Shown piece by piece: positions 27,523 to 37,042 of a stretch of DNA of 64,000 nt. Both the position numbers and the translations under genes were made by a program. The notes below the pieces were generated by a model, which had not been told where the DNA came from, did no database searches, and saw only the letters and a list, made by a program, of their open reading frames with translations. The DNA comes from Calothrix sp. NIES-2100 (GTDB lineage: Bacteria > Cyanobacteriota > Cyanobacteriia > Cyanobacteriales > Nostocaceae): NCBI RefSeq assembly GCF_002368195.1, contig NZ_AP018178.1, positions 7,824,645 to 7,888,644 of the forward strand, given 5' to 3'. The number at the start of each line of letters is the position of its first letter. Position 1 is the first letter of the stretch.

Positions 27523-27559
27523 CTCTTTCATCTCTCCCATTTAGTCTAAACTCCAGTCA

Positions 27560-28411
27560 CCTACGACCACGACGAATTCGTAACCCAACGCTGGGTGGTC
27601 ATGGTCAACTCAGTTGAAGAACATCGTGCAAACAGATGGGCCAAGTGCCATAGCCACGTCACTTGGCACCACAAGCAAGGCACACTGCCTGTGCAAAAGC
27701 AAAAAGTTCCAGCCAATACAACTGGTAACGAAGTGATGGCACAAATTGCCTTGGAATGCGAAAAGTTTGGCTTTGAACTCCTCGATGACGGTATCTACAA
27801 CAACGACAAAAAGCTAGGTTCAGCCGGATGTACTGACGGTCGCTGGTGGGTGAAAAGGGCATCATCAGAGCATCAGCAGCAAGTGCCAAGTGATTCTGCA
27901 TTCGATGCCGTGGCTACTGCCCGTGATTTTGGAGAATCCACCCGCAGTTTTACCGTCGGTGAGTCCGGCGATCGTCCTCACCCCAAGAGATGCCCGGGAG
28001 GATTTAGAACGCACAGGCTATGCCTCACAGCGGGATAGCTTTCGGCAACGGGGCAATCTCACTGTCTGTAGTGTGCGATCGCCTGCCCGTGCTTACACAG
28101 TAGACTACCAAATCACTACGGTAGTGCCGTCACCTGATCAACAACGCCTGATTTATACCTATTTGCTGCAACAGTTGTCGATGGATCGGGGATTACCCAT
28201 TAACGGTGCTTTCTCACCCGTCTCTTTACTGCCTCAACCTGCGACGCTAGATGAGCAGCGATTTGGGTTACTGGCACCGTTATATGTACGCATCGGCACA
28301 AGGATGGAAATTGCTGCCCGCCAGGAACTGCCCTGGGTTCAACAGGCTAACATTGAAGCTGCTCGTATTGATGCACTTACCGATCCCGAAGGAATTGTTT
28401 TGCGGTTTTAG
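27560..28411 (+). pseudogene. Unrecognised coding relic in two frames
   Basis: One open frame runs from about 27560 (TYDHDEFVTQRWVVMVNSVE) to about 27925. A second continues to 28411 (ERTGYASQRDSFRQRGNLTV, VDYQITTVVPSPDQQ, LGLLAPLYVR-like segment, ends DPEGIVLRF). The composition is protein-like in each half, suggesting one or two genes joined by a frameshift or deletion. I do not recognise the family and infer no function. It begins right at the IS end. Confidence 0.45.
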
Positions 28412-28729
28412 AACTTTGAGGAATGTAAAAATCCACCAAGTCTAAGGAGGAATGGCACTAAGAAAAGCTATAAGCTATACAGAATAGGCACCACAGCTTT
28501 GAAAGCTATTGAACAGTGGAGAAGGGAGGGGTCAGATGGTCGTCCTTAATGCGGTGTCATGGAAGCGATCGCCGACGGGCGGGCTTGCTCCAGACAGTGG
28601 AATCAGATGTACAAGTTGTCGAAAAATTTCTCTTCGCTAGGAAAAGCTTACTTGTTCATGAAATACTTTCATTGATACGAATAAGCCAACAACATAAATA
28701 CTACTGTGACACTACGAGTAAAAATCTAA
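28412..28729 (+). other. Gene-poor stretch with a short ORF tail
   Basis: A 44-codon frame ending at 28549 includes KKSYKLYRIGTTALKAIEQW, which looks like the end of a protein, but I cannot place it. The rest shows no coding pattern; one HIP1 site lies near 28566. Confidence 0.25.
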
Positions 28730-29050
28730 GCGCAAAAATTTAGTCAAAGTGTGGGACTACCCTTTAAAGAACTGTTACCAGAATCTGCAATTGAGCAAGC
28801 TTTGACGGATCTGAAAACAGGGCAAACGCATCTAAAGGGTAAGAATCCTTTAATAGCAAGGGTTTCGGCGTTTTATAATCTAGCCTATTTTTTCGTCAAG
28901 ATCCTTATCCAGCAGGGGTTTCAGAAATCCCGTGCGTTCGCCCTGGATCTGAAAATTAAATATCATCAGCGATTATTTGACCCAATAGTAACGCTGTGGG
29001 CGTTTTTATCTTAGGTTTTGGCTCATGATAAAAGTTGCCATAATTTATCT
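28730..29050 (+). pseudogene. IS4-family transposase N-terminal relic, split by a MITE
   Basis: Reads SQSVGLPFKELLPESAIEQA, then DLK, is interrupted by the 128-bp element at 28818-28945, and resumes as IKYHQRLFDPIVTLWAFLS. Removing the element plus one 10-bp repeat (138 bp, 46 codons) restores an uninterrupted frame. After FLS a TAG at 29012 replaces the expected Gln (CAG) and the frame continues VLAHDKSCHN, so a nonsense mutation is also present. The catalytic domain is absent. Confidence 0.8.
28818..28945. mobile_element. 128-bp MITE with 10-bp target-site duplication
   Basis: Ends are CAGGGCAAACGCA and, inverted, CAGGGCGAACGCA. The direct repeat GATCTGAAAA lies on both sides (28808-28817 and 28946-28955). 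The length is too short to code for a transposase. The 10-bp duplication fits IS4-type transposition, so an IS4-group transposase probably moved it. Confidence 0.85.
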
Positions 29051-29303
29051 CTACCTAAAATATCTATATAAACAACAACAACGTTGAAAAATTTGGTCAT
29101 TTTAGAACGCTGTAGAAAGAACAAAGTGGGTTATTCAACAACGTATACAACGATGAGACATCCATAAAAAAGCCCAGTAAAAACTAGATTGCATAACAAA
29201 ACTAACCAATACAGTTTGAGCATTTCTACTGTTTATTTCAGCTTTGCCTTACATTTTTGGCTTACGCCTGAAGAGAACTGAAGGTATTCAGAAGCAATCA
29301 ACC

Positions 29304-29549
29304 ATGATTCAGGCAATAGATTTTGAACAAACATTTGTCACCCATCTCGAAAGCTTCGTGGGTAAAGCAGATAAGTTCATCAAGGTTTATTATACGGGTA
29401 TAAGTGAAGAAACTCATCTAAAAGAAATAATGCTAGCGGTGAAAAATCTGGCACTAGATGCAGACTTACAACAGCTAGAAGCTGAGTATCACATGTGCAG
29501 CGAAAGGAAAGATTTGATAGCTGATTGTGATGATTCAGCTTGGTGGTAG
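29304..29549 (+). CDS. Small hypothetical protein (81 aa)
   Basis: From ATG 29304 (MIQAIDFEQTFVTHLESFVG) to TAG 29549, ending DDSAWW. Predicted mostly helical and acidic. A longer frame from 29244 has no better start signal. Family not recognised. It stands alone between the IS4 relic and a MITE. Confidence 0.45.
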   Translation: MIQAIDFEQTFVTHLESFVGKADKFIKVYYTGISEETHLKEIMLAVKNLALDADLQQLEAEYHMCSERKDLIADCDDSAWW

Positions 29550-29592
29550 CACGTTCCAATTGCAGGCTGAAATTTAACACAATATTAAGTTT

Positions 29593-29706
29593 GGGCGTTG
29601 CATATTTGCGGGATGAATTTTGAATTTTGGGCAAAGCTGAAAGTTGATTCTTTGCGCCTTTGCGTCTTTGCGTGAGGCAAAAATCATCCCATCAATCAGC
29701 AACGCC
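29593..29706. mobile_element. MITE with GGGCGTTGC ends, copy 1
   Basis: About 114 bp starting GGGCGTTGCATATTTGCGGG and ending with the near-inverse (ATCATCCCATCAATCAGCAACGCC). The same ends occur at 56394-56492, with a different centre. A foldback element of this type is common in cyanobacterial genomes. Confidence 0.75.
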
Positions 29707-29826
29707 TAAATTTGATTTAGTAAGTCGAAAGTCGGAATTTTCAAAACAGTTCTGACTTTCGATTTGCTACTTCTGAAAAGACATTGGCTTACGCCATTTG
29801 GTTAATGAAGTTTACGGAAATTCTAT

Positions 29827-30039
29827 ATGCCGTCACGCAAATCTTCTACCCCTACCCTTCAACCGATAGATGGTTCAATATTAGGTGAGTATGCCGTGGA
29901 GAACTGGGAAATACGACGAATTAAAGTAGATTCAAATACATCGAGCTTGCGAAGCTGTTGGCGAAGAAATCAAAAAATTGCTCTTTCTAAAGGGGTAAAT
30001 GATAGTGGGTTATTTGAGCCAATTTTAGCTTTACTTTGA
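29827..30039 (+). CDS. Doubtful small ORF
   Basis: 70 codons beginning MPSRKSSTPTLQPIDGS. The first half looks protein-like but the second half is rich in Ser/Arg/Cys typical of spurious reading. No ribosome binding site. Possibly the broken start of the ATPase whose tail follows at 30187. Confidence 0.2.
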   Translation: MPSRKSSTPTLQPIDGSILGEYAVENWEIRRIKVDSNTSSLRSCWRRNQKIALSKGVNDSGLFEPILALL

Positions 30040-30186
30040 CAAGTAAAAGATGCCCTTGCCTTGGAAATACGTACAGTTCATCCACACCAGGGTTTGGTAT
30101 GATGCGATCGCTATCTTGTCAGCGCAGATCATTATAAGCAGGTATAAAAAGTGCGATCGCAACTGAGATAGAGTGAAAATGCGATC

Positions 30187-30528
30187 GCAGTCCAAACTAA
30201 CTTGCGCGATCATATAGATGATGCCTTTGTGCGTCGCATCCAGGCAATTGTCGAGTTTCCTTTCCCTGATGAGTCAGAACGCCAGCGGATTTGGCAGGTG
30301 ATTTTTCCCCCAGAAGCGCCTTTGGCTGAGGATGTAGACTTTGGTTTTTTGGCCAGAGAAGTTAAGTTAGCCGGGGGAAATATTAAAAATATTGGTTTGG
30401 CAGCGGCGTTTTATGCAGCAAGTGATGGGATGGAAATTGGGATGGCGCATTTGAAGAAGGCGGCAGCGCGGGAGCATCAAAAGTTGGGTCGGACGTGGCA
30501 AATGAACCTACCTTCTGGTGGGGCATGA
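30187..30528 (+). pseudogene. C-terminal fragment of an eCIS-type AAA+ ATPase
   Basis: Reads TNLRDHIDDAFVRRIQAIVE, then FPFPDESERQRIWQVIFPP and LAGGNIKNIGLAAAFYAASD, the sensor-2/lid end of AAA+ ATPases. The closest remembered homologues are the ATPases encoded in extracellular contractile injection system clusters (Pvc15/Afp15-like). The Walker A and B motifs are missing. It supports a degraded eCIS region together with the DUF4157/DUF4255 genes at 38-44 kb. Confidence 0.7.
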
Positions 30529-30594
30529 CCTTGGCTATAATTTTGATGTCTACCTGAAGTAGTGTCAATAACAGGGTATCAAAGGGCGATCGCT

Positions 30595-30720
30595 ATGACC
30601 GCTGTGAGTACAGCAACCAAAAAACTCACCCTAGAAGAATATCTCGCTTATGACGATGGGACAGATACCAAATATAAGCTAGTAGATGAAGAACTAGATA
30701 TTTTGGAAGTTGGACATAAA
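30595..30720 (+). pseudogene. Uma2-family nuclease N-terminal relic
   Basis: ATG 30595 begins MTAVSTATKKLTLEEYLAYD and continues DGTDTKYKLVDEEL, the start of cyanobacterial Uma2 (DUF820) proteins of about 190 residues. Homology stops near 30720, at the 3' end of the convergent pentapeptide gene. Confidence 0.7.
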
Positions 30721-30735
30721 AAAGATTCCAGCTAT

Positions 30736-32700
30736 TTAATTTCGCTTAAGTTGAGCGATCGCATCTTGAATGGCGGTAGCGATCGCACCTTCTGGAAATG
30801 CTTCAGTGATTTGTTGCTCTTCCTGGATTAAGAGTTGTTGTAAATGAGAATCTTTCTGTACCATATCCAGAAGAACTTGTTTGATAAATTCTGCTTGCAT
30901 TTCGGCTGTTGTGGCTACATTTTGTTTTTGAAGTTGTGTCAATAAATTCTGCACAATTGTCTTGGCTTGAAAAGATTCTGAATGATTAGTAACAATATTG
31001 CGAATTTGGTTAACAGCTTCATGATATGCAATTTGTCCAGAACCAGAAAGATTAGTAATAGTACTGTCGATTATTAAGAAATTATTACCAGAGGGACGTT
31101 TACTTAATTCTTCATTGGTTGCTAGTAATTTATAAATTATCTGTTCTTTACTGGCAAGCTGTCGCAGTAAAGAATCATACAAAGTACAGAAGAGTTTCTC
31201 AACTTCTTGAGTAGAAATATTTTGGTTATGAGTAACTTTCACAACCCATAGTTCCCCACGTTTTTCAATTCCTTTGACTTGTAATTGTAAACTTTCATCT
31301 TCTACTTGCAGCTTTTGTAGAGCAAAAGCGAAAGCACGCCAGTTGAGACCTTCTTTGAAAACTAATTCAACAACATTACCTACTTCTTGATAGAGGGATT
31401 CAAATTCTCTAGGTTTAAATTCGCCATCAACTGGGTAGCGATCAGTTGGTTTTCCTCTTTCATCTAATTTGCGGTATATGTAGTCACACTGAACGTTAGT
31501 AAAACAGGTTTTGCTATTGATGTTCCAATCTTGAATACAGATGCCCGTGAGATTGGCATTGGTAAAGTCAACATCGATCGCCTGAGCATCAACTAGGATA
31601 CTATTTCGTAAATCTGCTCCTTGCAAATCTGCTCCGCTCAAATCCGTATTAGTCAGATTAATATGTCTGAGGTCAGCAAATTGTAGATAGGCTCCTCGTA
31701 GATTAATACGACTAAAATCTTGTTCATTGGATCTGGCATCAGTCAGGATCTTCTGAACTTTAGGAATTTCGAGATCTAAATAACGATTGTCAACCCTGGC
31801 TCGTTCCAGTGCGATAACTCCTTGAAAGCAGGTTCTATAAAGATTACAACGTCGTAAATCAGTGTTTGCCAGATTACTCCCTCTAAAGTTAACTTCACCA
31901 AGGTTGAGTTTATAAAAGGAGGTGCCTAGCCAAGAACCAATAGTGAGACCCCAATTCCTAAGTATGTTTGGATAATTCCAGGGCGAACCCTGGCGTTGAT
32001 CAACCCACCAACTGCTGAGAATTAATGCAGAAGAATAAATGCAACCTGTAACAGTTGCGAACACTTTAACAGTTACTAATTGGTTTGCATCTAGGGTTAA
32101 TAACATTTCCCTAATAGGTGAGCCACGAAATCGTTCTGAAATTGCTGCTGAAACAACTACTGACGAACCAATTATTGCAGCAATCAAGACTACAAATATA
32201 CTGAGTATTCTTATGCTTTTTATCCAAATATCTCTAATTAATATAATATTAATAATAGCATTTGTAAGACGGTTGAATAAAAAACTAAAACTACAAATTG
32301 ATAAGATAAATATAAAGGCTAATAGCGTTTCTAAAAGCAACTCAGAAGTAAGTTCAAAATGTAGATTATTTGTGAAATAACTTGAAATATAAATTAGGAT
32401 AAACAAGCTCAAGAATGCAACCAACAGGCTAATCATGTAAGGCTTCAAGATAATGGTCAGAAACCAGGCAATAAGAGCAGCAATTACATATATATAAATC
32501 CATCGATACTCTGGAGTTAGCAAGCCCAGGATGCTGGTTGCACCCATATAGCCAATCGAAAAATTGATTATGAAACTTAAAATATAATTAAAAAGTATTA
32601 AGATAATTTTGGCGATCGCATGTTGACCAGCAATTACACCACTCAAATCAGTACCTGGGATATCTTCCTGAAATCGTTGGCCTCGAATATCTTTTTCCAT
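30736..32700 (-). CDS. Membrane pentapeptide-repeat protein with CHAT-shared motif
   Basis: 654 residues. The N-terminal third holds about six membrane segments (roughly 27-250). Pentapeptide repeats A(D/N)LxG follow at about 265-305 and 325-385 (LSGADLQGADLRN). A C-terminal domain around NWRAFAFALQKLQVEDESLQ recurs in cyanobacterial pentapeptide proteins. Near residue 540 it carries STITNLSGSGQIAYHEA, closely matching SSITNLTGSGNIYYNEA at the N-terminus of the CHAT protein at 36302-37042. Divergent from the trypsin gene across 412 bp. I infer a membrane-bound effector or anchor; no biochemical function is known. Confidence 0.85.
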   Translation of the reverse strand: MEKDIRGQRFQEDIPGTDLSGVIAGQHAIAKIILILFNYILSFIINFSIGYMGATSILGLLTPEYRWIYIYVIAALIAWFLTIILKPYMISLLVAFLSLFILIYISSYFTNNLHFELTSELLLETLLAFIFILSICSFSFLFNRLTNAIINIILIRDIWIKSIRILSIFVVLIAAIIGSSVVVSAAISERFRGSPIREMLLTLDANQLVTVKVFATVTGCIYSSALILSSWWVDQRQGSPWNYPNILRNWGLTIGSWLGTSFYKLNLGEVNFRGSNLANTDLRRCNLYRTCFQGVIALERARVDNRYLDLEIPKVQKILTDARSNEQDFSRINLRGAYLQFADLRHINLTNTDLSGADLQGADLRNSILVDAQAIDVDFTNANLTGICIQDWNINSKTCFTNVQCDYIYRKLDERGKPTDRYPVDGEFKPREFESLYQEVGNVVELVFKEGLNWRAFAFALQKLQVEDESLQLQVKGIEKRGELWVVKVTHNQNISTQEVEKLFCTLYDSLLRQLASKEQIIYKLLATNEELSKRPSGNNFLIIDSTITNLSGSGQIAYHEAVNQIRNIVTNHSESFQAKTIVQNLLTQLQKQNVATTAEMQAEFIKQVLLDMVQKDSHLQQLLIQEEQQITEAFPEGAIATAIQDAIAQLKRN

Positions 32701-33112
32701 ATGCTAAGAGTATTTTATTTTACTTTGTTTACCGTATTTACGCTAGATGTTTAAAAACGCCTCTTATCCCATAAGGGTTTTTTGATTCCTTCAAAATTGT
32801 TGTTTTAGGACTACCTACGAAATTACAATGGTTTCAAGATTTAATTGAAATTAAATATGTGTTTGTTAAAAAACATAACTTTTATCATATATCACAAACC
32901 TTCTTCGATCCATTTAAGTTAATCTAAGTTTAAAGATATCAGCTAAGTATCAGTAACCAAATACAAATTATTTAATTGTAAGGATTTTAGCCATTTCTGA
33001 GATAGATAAATTCAAAAATAAAATCCTTTTATCACAAAATTTACCAAGCTCGAATTACCCAGATAAAAATACTCTCGGATATCCTATAAAATCATAGTTT
33101 TGAGGTATTCAT
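32701..33112. promoter_or_regulatory. Divergent promoter region of the trypsin/pentapeptide pair
   Basis: 412 bp, AT-rich, no ORF. It must hold the promoters of both divergent genes. No clear inverted repeat, riboswitch-like fold or HIP1 site was noticed. GAGG lies 9 nt before the ATG at 33113. Confidence 0.4.
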
Positions 33113-36100
33113 ATGATCCTTCCATTCTTCTGGCTTTCTAATGTAGGTTTATCAAAAGATTTTATTTATCAAGAGCCTGAGCCAGAAGCGTTGGACAGGG
33201 TTATTGAAATATTACAAGAGAGGTTAATTACTGAGGAACGCTCTCTGGTCACTGCTGTAATTGGTGAGACAGATTTTCTTCCATTAAATGTTTTACAAAT
33301 AGGGGTTGAAAAAGGTCTTGCTGTTTGTCGAATTGCTAGATATTTCTCGGTAGAGGAATTTAAAAGGTTTATTAAGGATGTTGAACAAGAAGCTAAAGAA
33401 TGGAAGATGACAGAACAATTCAACAATCCTGAAAAAGTGAAAGAGATCTTCTCAATTCCTGACTCTGTTGCCCAAGAGATTTTTACTTCCCAGAATACAG
33501 AATCTAAAGATTTTTTACAAAAATTGGGTGAAAACATTAATGATAGCCAGCTATCTAAAATAAATCCAATTCCTATTGGAACTGGTTTTTTAGTAGGAGG
33601 TGCTCATTTACTGACGAACTTTCATGTCATCCCAGATGAAGAAGTTGCTCAACAATGTGTTGCCCAGTTTAATTACGTCGAAAATGAAAAAGGTTATACT
33701 CAAACCTCTATTGATTATGAGTTTGATCCTGTTTTGTTTGTGACTGAACCAAAGTTAGACTATACTCTTTTGCAGCTAAAGACGGATGTGTTTTCTAGAC
33801 CAGTTGGATATCAATTTGGTTGGATTCAATTGAGTGAAGCAGACGATACCATTTGCCCAGCATTACCTCATATTATTAAAATCAACAGTAATAATGTAGA
33901 TTTTGTTGCACTTGTAGAATACATCAAAGCGAAAATACCTGACCTAGAAAGGCAAGGAATCTCAGTTAAAGTAGATATAGTTGATAAAGAATTAGTCATT
34001 CTTGAATGGCAGTCTAACACCAAAGATTATAATCAGGGATTGGATATTCTTCAGACTGAACTCAATCAGCCAAATTCAAATATATCTGTACCCTCCACTC
34101 AAATCTATTTATATGAAAAAAAACCTGGAGATCCAGTCTATATCATTCAACATCCTAAAGGAAAACAAAAGAAAGTAGTTTTACATGATAATGATGTAAT
34201 CGATTTTGGTCTCTATAGGAAATTTTTAAGATACCGAGCAGATACTGATTATGGTTCCTCAGGTAGCCCTGTATTTAACGCCCGATGGAAACTGGTTGCA
34301 TTACATCATGCAGCTATACCTAACAATAAAGATAATAACCAAACTCAAATCATAGCTCAACAAGGTATCCGAACCTGTCGTATCGTTGAAGATTTGAAGC
34401 AAAAGAGCTTTAGCAATTCTAAACTGAAAAGCTTTATTGAAGACTTTGTAATTACTTCTGAAAAATTGAACTATCCCCCTTTGCCTTCGGCAATTGAGTT
34501 TGGTGGAAAAGTAAGCTATGTCGATTGCATCTGTAATGAAAGCTTGAAGATTGATAAGGCAATTTCAATTGAAGCTTGGGTTAGAAATAACGATCCAAAT
34601 TCAGATGGATTTATCTTTGATAGAGGAGGAAGTTTTGATTTTCCTGGTTATTGCGTATGGAAATACCAAGGAAAGCTCAGAGTCGAGTTACAAGATACTA
34701 ATAAAACAAAAATTATTGCTGATACTCAACAATCTGTTCTCAATGACCAATTATGGCATCATATAGCATTCACATGGGAGCTAAATCAAGGAATTTGTAT
34801 ATATATCGATGGAGAACGTCAAACAGTAGATTACGTACTGGGTAATTCTCAATCTTGTTTCAGTTTCGTTAACATTTCTAGCAGCTTAACTATTGGTCAT
34901 GCTGCAAGTATTGAAAAGATGATTAATAATTCATTTCCCAGTATAAATAGTGAACTAGTTGAAACTTTCAAGAGTCCTCTTGATCAACTGCCTCATATTA
35001 AGTTTCAAATACCCCGCATCTATGATTTCAATGGTTCTATTGCTGAAGTTCGTCTTTGGAATGTAGTCCGAACTCAGGATCAGATCCAAAAAAATATGTT
35101 TCGTCGCTTGAGTAAACAAGATTCAGGACTCTTGAGAGAGGAAGATCAATATTGGTCAAACTTAGTAGGCTACTGGCGGTTAGAGGATACAATTGGTATT
35201 GAGATTTATGAGCTTAACCATGAAATCATCAAATCAGACTATTCAGATTTAGTAAAGATATCATACAAACAAAACTCTAGTATAGAGGAACGTGTAAGAG
35301 CTTCTCAATATCCAGCTTTACCTCTGCCGGTTGGGTTGAAATTTATCGAAAGTAGCGATCGCGTAGTATGTGGTGTCCAGAAAAATAAATATCAAGCTTT
35401 GAATATCACTGAAGGGATTACTACTAAAGGGATTACTGTTGAAGCATGGGTTAAGCACAAATTTGGTAATTGTTTGATTGTCAGTCGGATTGATCAAAAA
35501 AGAAATGGTTATTCCCTTTCCTGGTTCGAGGGCAAAATTCGGATTGTATTACAGCGTAAAAACTCTGATGAAAAAATAGTTGTTTATACCGAAGAAAATT
35601 TTCCTCAAGATCATATCTGGCACCATATTGCTTTTACTTGGGATAATAAAACAAAAGAGATTTCGGTTTATGTTGATGGTAGGCTTCAGAACTGTGTTGT
35701 AGAAGGAAAGTGCAAGACTATCCTTTTTGCAGGGCAAACTAAGAGCATTGGTTTGTTTACAGATTCTGTTGCAGACCTTGAAAAGGTTACAGATTCTTTT
35801 GCAGACCTTGAAGAACCTCTGATCATAGGTTCTAATGAAGTTGGTAAAGAAGGAAAGACCTATTACAAGAGAGCATCCCAATTTTGCACGTTAGCTGTTT
35901 TAAGGGGGACTGAAACCCTTGGGCTGTCGTTACTTTGGGTAATGCTTTTACAAAAACGGGATGCTCCCTATTACAATATTGCGATCGCAGAAGTTCGTCT
36001 CTGGAAAGTACCCCGAACTCAGGATCAAATTAAAAAGTATATGTCTCGAAGGTTGAGTAAGCAGGATTCCGATCAACAGATAGAGCCAGGAAAACAAGAT

Positions 36101-36310
36101 AAATATTGGTTAAATATGGTAGGGTACTGGCGGCTGGATGATGGTGGTCAAGGCAATACAATAGCAATTGACTTAACAGATAACGCTAACCACGGTACAA
36201 TCTACGGCGCACAATGGTTTCCCCCACCACCAACGCTGTCTACAAGTACAAGTGATGCAACTAACTCTCCAACTACAACAACCACCTCAGCACAAACGCC
36301 TTCAAGTTGA
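33113..36310 (+). CDS. Trypsin-like serine protease with two LamG domains
   Basis: 1065 residues without a signal peptide. An unrecognised helical N-terminus (about 1-150) is followed by a trypsin-like domain with His in LLTNFHVIP (about 171), Asp in KLDYTLLQL (about 219) and Ser in GSSGSPVFN (about 385), so the triad is complete. An extra ~70-residue insert separates Asp from Ser. Two concanavalin/LamG domains follow (about 460-690 and 755-1030, each with WHHIAFTW and an Asp-Gly turn), then a Ser/Thr tail. It ends 9 bp inside the convergent CHAT gene. In bacterial conflict systems such proteases act as effectors; here that is inferred from context. Confidence 0.88.
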   Translation: MILPFFWLSNVGLSKDFIYQEPEPEALDRVIEILQERLITEERSLVTAVIGETDFLPLNVLQIGVEKGLAVCRIARYFSVEEFKRFIKDVEQEAKEWKMTEQFNNPEKVKEIFSIPDSVAQEIFTSQNTESKDFLQKLGENINDSQLSKINPIPIGTGFLVGGAHLLTNFHVIPDEEVAQQCVAQFNYVENEKGYTQTSIDYEFDPVLFVTEPKLDYTLLQLKTDVFSRPVGYQFGWIQLSEADDTICPALPHIIKINSNNVDFVALVEYIKAKIPDLERQGISVKVDIVDKELVILEWQSNTKDYNQGLDILQTELNQPNSNISVPSTQIYLYEKKPGDPVYIIQHPKGKQKKVVLHDNDVIDFGLYRKFLRYRADTDYGSSGSPVFNARWKLVALHHAAIPNNKDNNQTQIIAQQGIRTCRIVEDLKQKSFSNSKLKSFIEDFVITSEKLNYPPLPSAIEFGGKVSYVDCICNESLKIDKAISIEAWVRNNDPNSDGFIFDRGGSFDFPGYCVWKYQGKLRVELQDTNKTKIIADTQQSVLNDQLWHHIAFTWELNQGICIYIDGERQTVDYVLGNSQSCFSFVNISSSLTIGHAASIEKMINNSFPSINSELVETFKSPLDQLPHIKFQIPRIYDFNGSIAEVRLWNVVRTQDQIQKNMFRRLSKQDSGLLREEDQYWSNLVGYWRLEDTIGIEIYELNHEIIKSDYSDLVKISYKQNSSIEERVRASQYPALPLPVGLKFIESSDRVVCGVQKNKYQALNITEGITTKGITVEAWVKHKFGNCLIVSRIDQKRNGYSLSWFEGKIRIVLQRKNSDEKIVVYTEENFPQDHIWHHIAFTWDNKTKEISVYVDGRLQNCVVEGKCKTILFAGQTKSIGLFTDSVADLEKVTDSFADLEEPLIIGSNEVGKEGKTYYKRASQFCTLAVLRGTETLGLSLLWVMLLQKRDAPYYNIAIAEVRLWKVPRTQDQIKKYMSRRLSKQDSDQQIEPGKQDKYWLNMVGYWRLDDGGQGNTIAIDLTDNANHGTIYGAQWFPPPPTLSTSTSDATNSPTTTTTSAQTPSS

Positions 36311-37042
36311 TTTTTGTATCAAGACTGGTGTTAAATGCTCTGCAATTCCTGCCATACGGATGGTGTTACAGCCTAGTTTGTAGGCAAACTCTACAGATTC
36401 TCCGGCGGCGATCGCATCATAAAAACCGACAGCAAACTCAATAGCGGCTTGATCCCCGATCGCTTTGTTCATTCCTATTACATAAGGGATGTGCTGAGCG
36501 ATCGCTTCTGCTTGCGTCTGGGAATAGCAAGCATTGAGAACTACGCATTCCACGCGATCGGAGAATAGTTCAAACAGGCTTGACAGGGCTGCTGTATCTA
36601 CTAGCTGAGGTTTTCCCGTTTCATCTTCTAGCACTAAGCCTTCTTCTCCTGCTCCATGTCCAGAGAAATGGATGATCTGGGGCTGATAATCTAGCATCGC
36701 TCGGTGGATATCTCTGGAATTTACCGCCCATCTCTGCTGTAATACGAATTGATCGCGCCGTTTTGCCCTTTGTAACCCAGCATCAATTTCTCGTACTTCT
36801 TCATCTAAGCGCAGTTGGGGTGAGCCTTTGGGATTGGCAGCTAGAAATAGGATAGTTTTAAGCGCAGATGTAAGATTTGAGGCTGAGACAGGCAATTTCT
36901 GCAAATTGGGATCTGGAGCATTTTGCTGACCAGATTGTGGTGTAGCCTCGTTGTAATAAATATTACCTGAACCCGTTAAGTTGGTAATTGAACTGCCGCT
37001 AATGTTAAAGGTATTTTCTGACGATAAGTTTGATTGAGACAT
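36302..37042 (-). CDS. CHAT-domain (caspase-like) protease with N-terminal shared motif
   Basis: 246 residues. The caspase-like CHAT domain has catalytic His129 in IIHFSGHGAG and Cys172 in VVLNACYSQ, so it should be active. The first 35 residues contain ISGSSITNLTGSGNIYYNEA, matched in the pentapeptide membrane protein 4 kb away. That suggests homotypic recruitment, as for amyloid-like signalling motifs that link sensors to CHAT, TIR or trypsin effectors. Its 3' end overlaps the trypsin gene tail to tail by 9 bp. Substrate unknown. Confidence 0.9.
   Translation of the reverse strand: MSQSNLSSENTFNISGSSITNLTGSGNIYYNEATPQSGQQNAPDPNLQKLPVSASNLTSALKTILFLAANPKGSPQLRLDEEVREIDAGLQRAKRRDQFVLQQRWAVNSRDIHRAMLDYQPQIIHFSGHGAGEEGLVLEDETGKPQLVDTAALSSLFELFSDRVECVVLNACYSQTQAEAIAQHIPYVIGMNKAIGDQAAIEFAVGFYDAIAAGESVEFAYKLGCNTIRMAGIAEHLTPVLIQKST

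Larger units (their letters stand above)
26714..27553 (-). mobile_element. Degenerate insertion sequence with 12-bp terminal inverted repeats
   Basis: Bounded by GAGTTTAGACTA (26714-26725) and TAGTCTAAACTC (27542-27553), exact inverses. It contains the transposase relic at 26795-27444. No clear target duplication is seen, and the sequence after it does not continue the flavoprotein, so one side has been rearranged. Confidence 0.75.
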
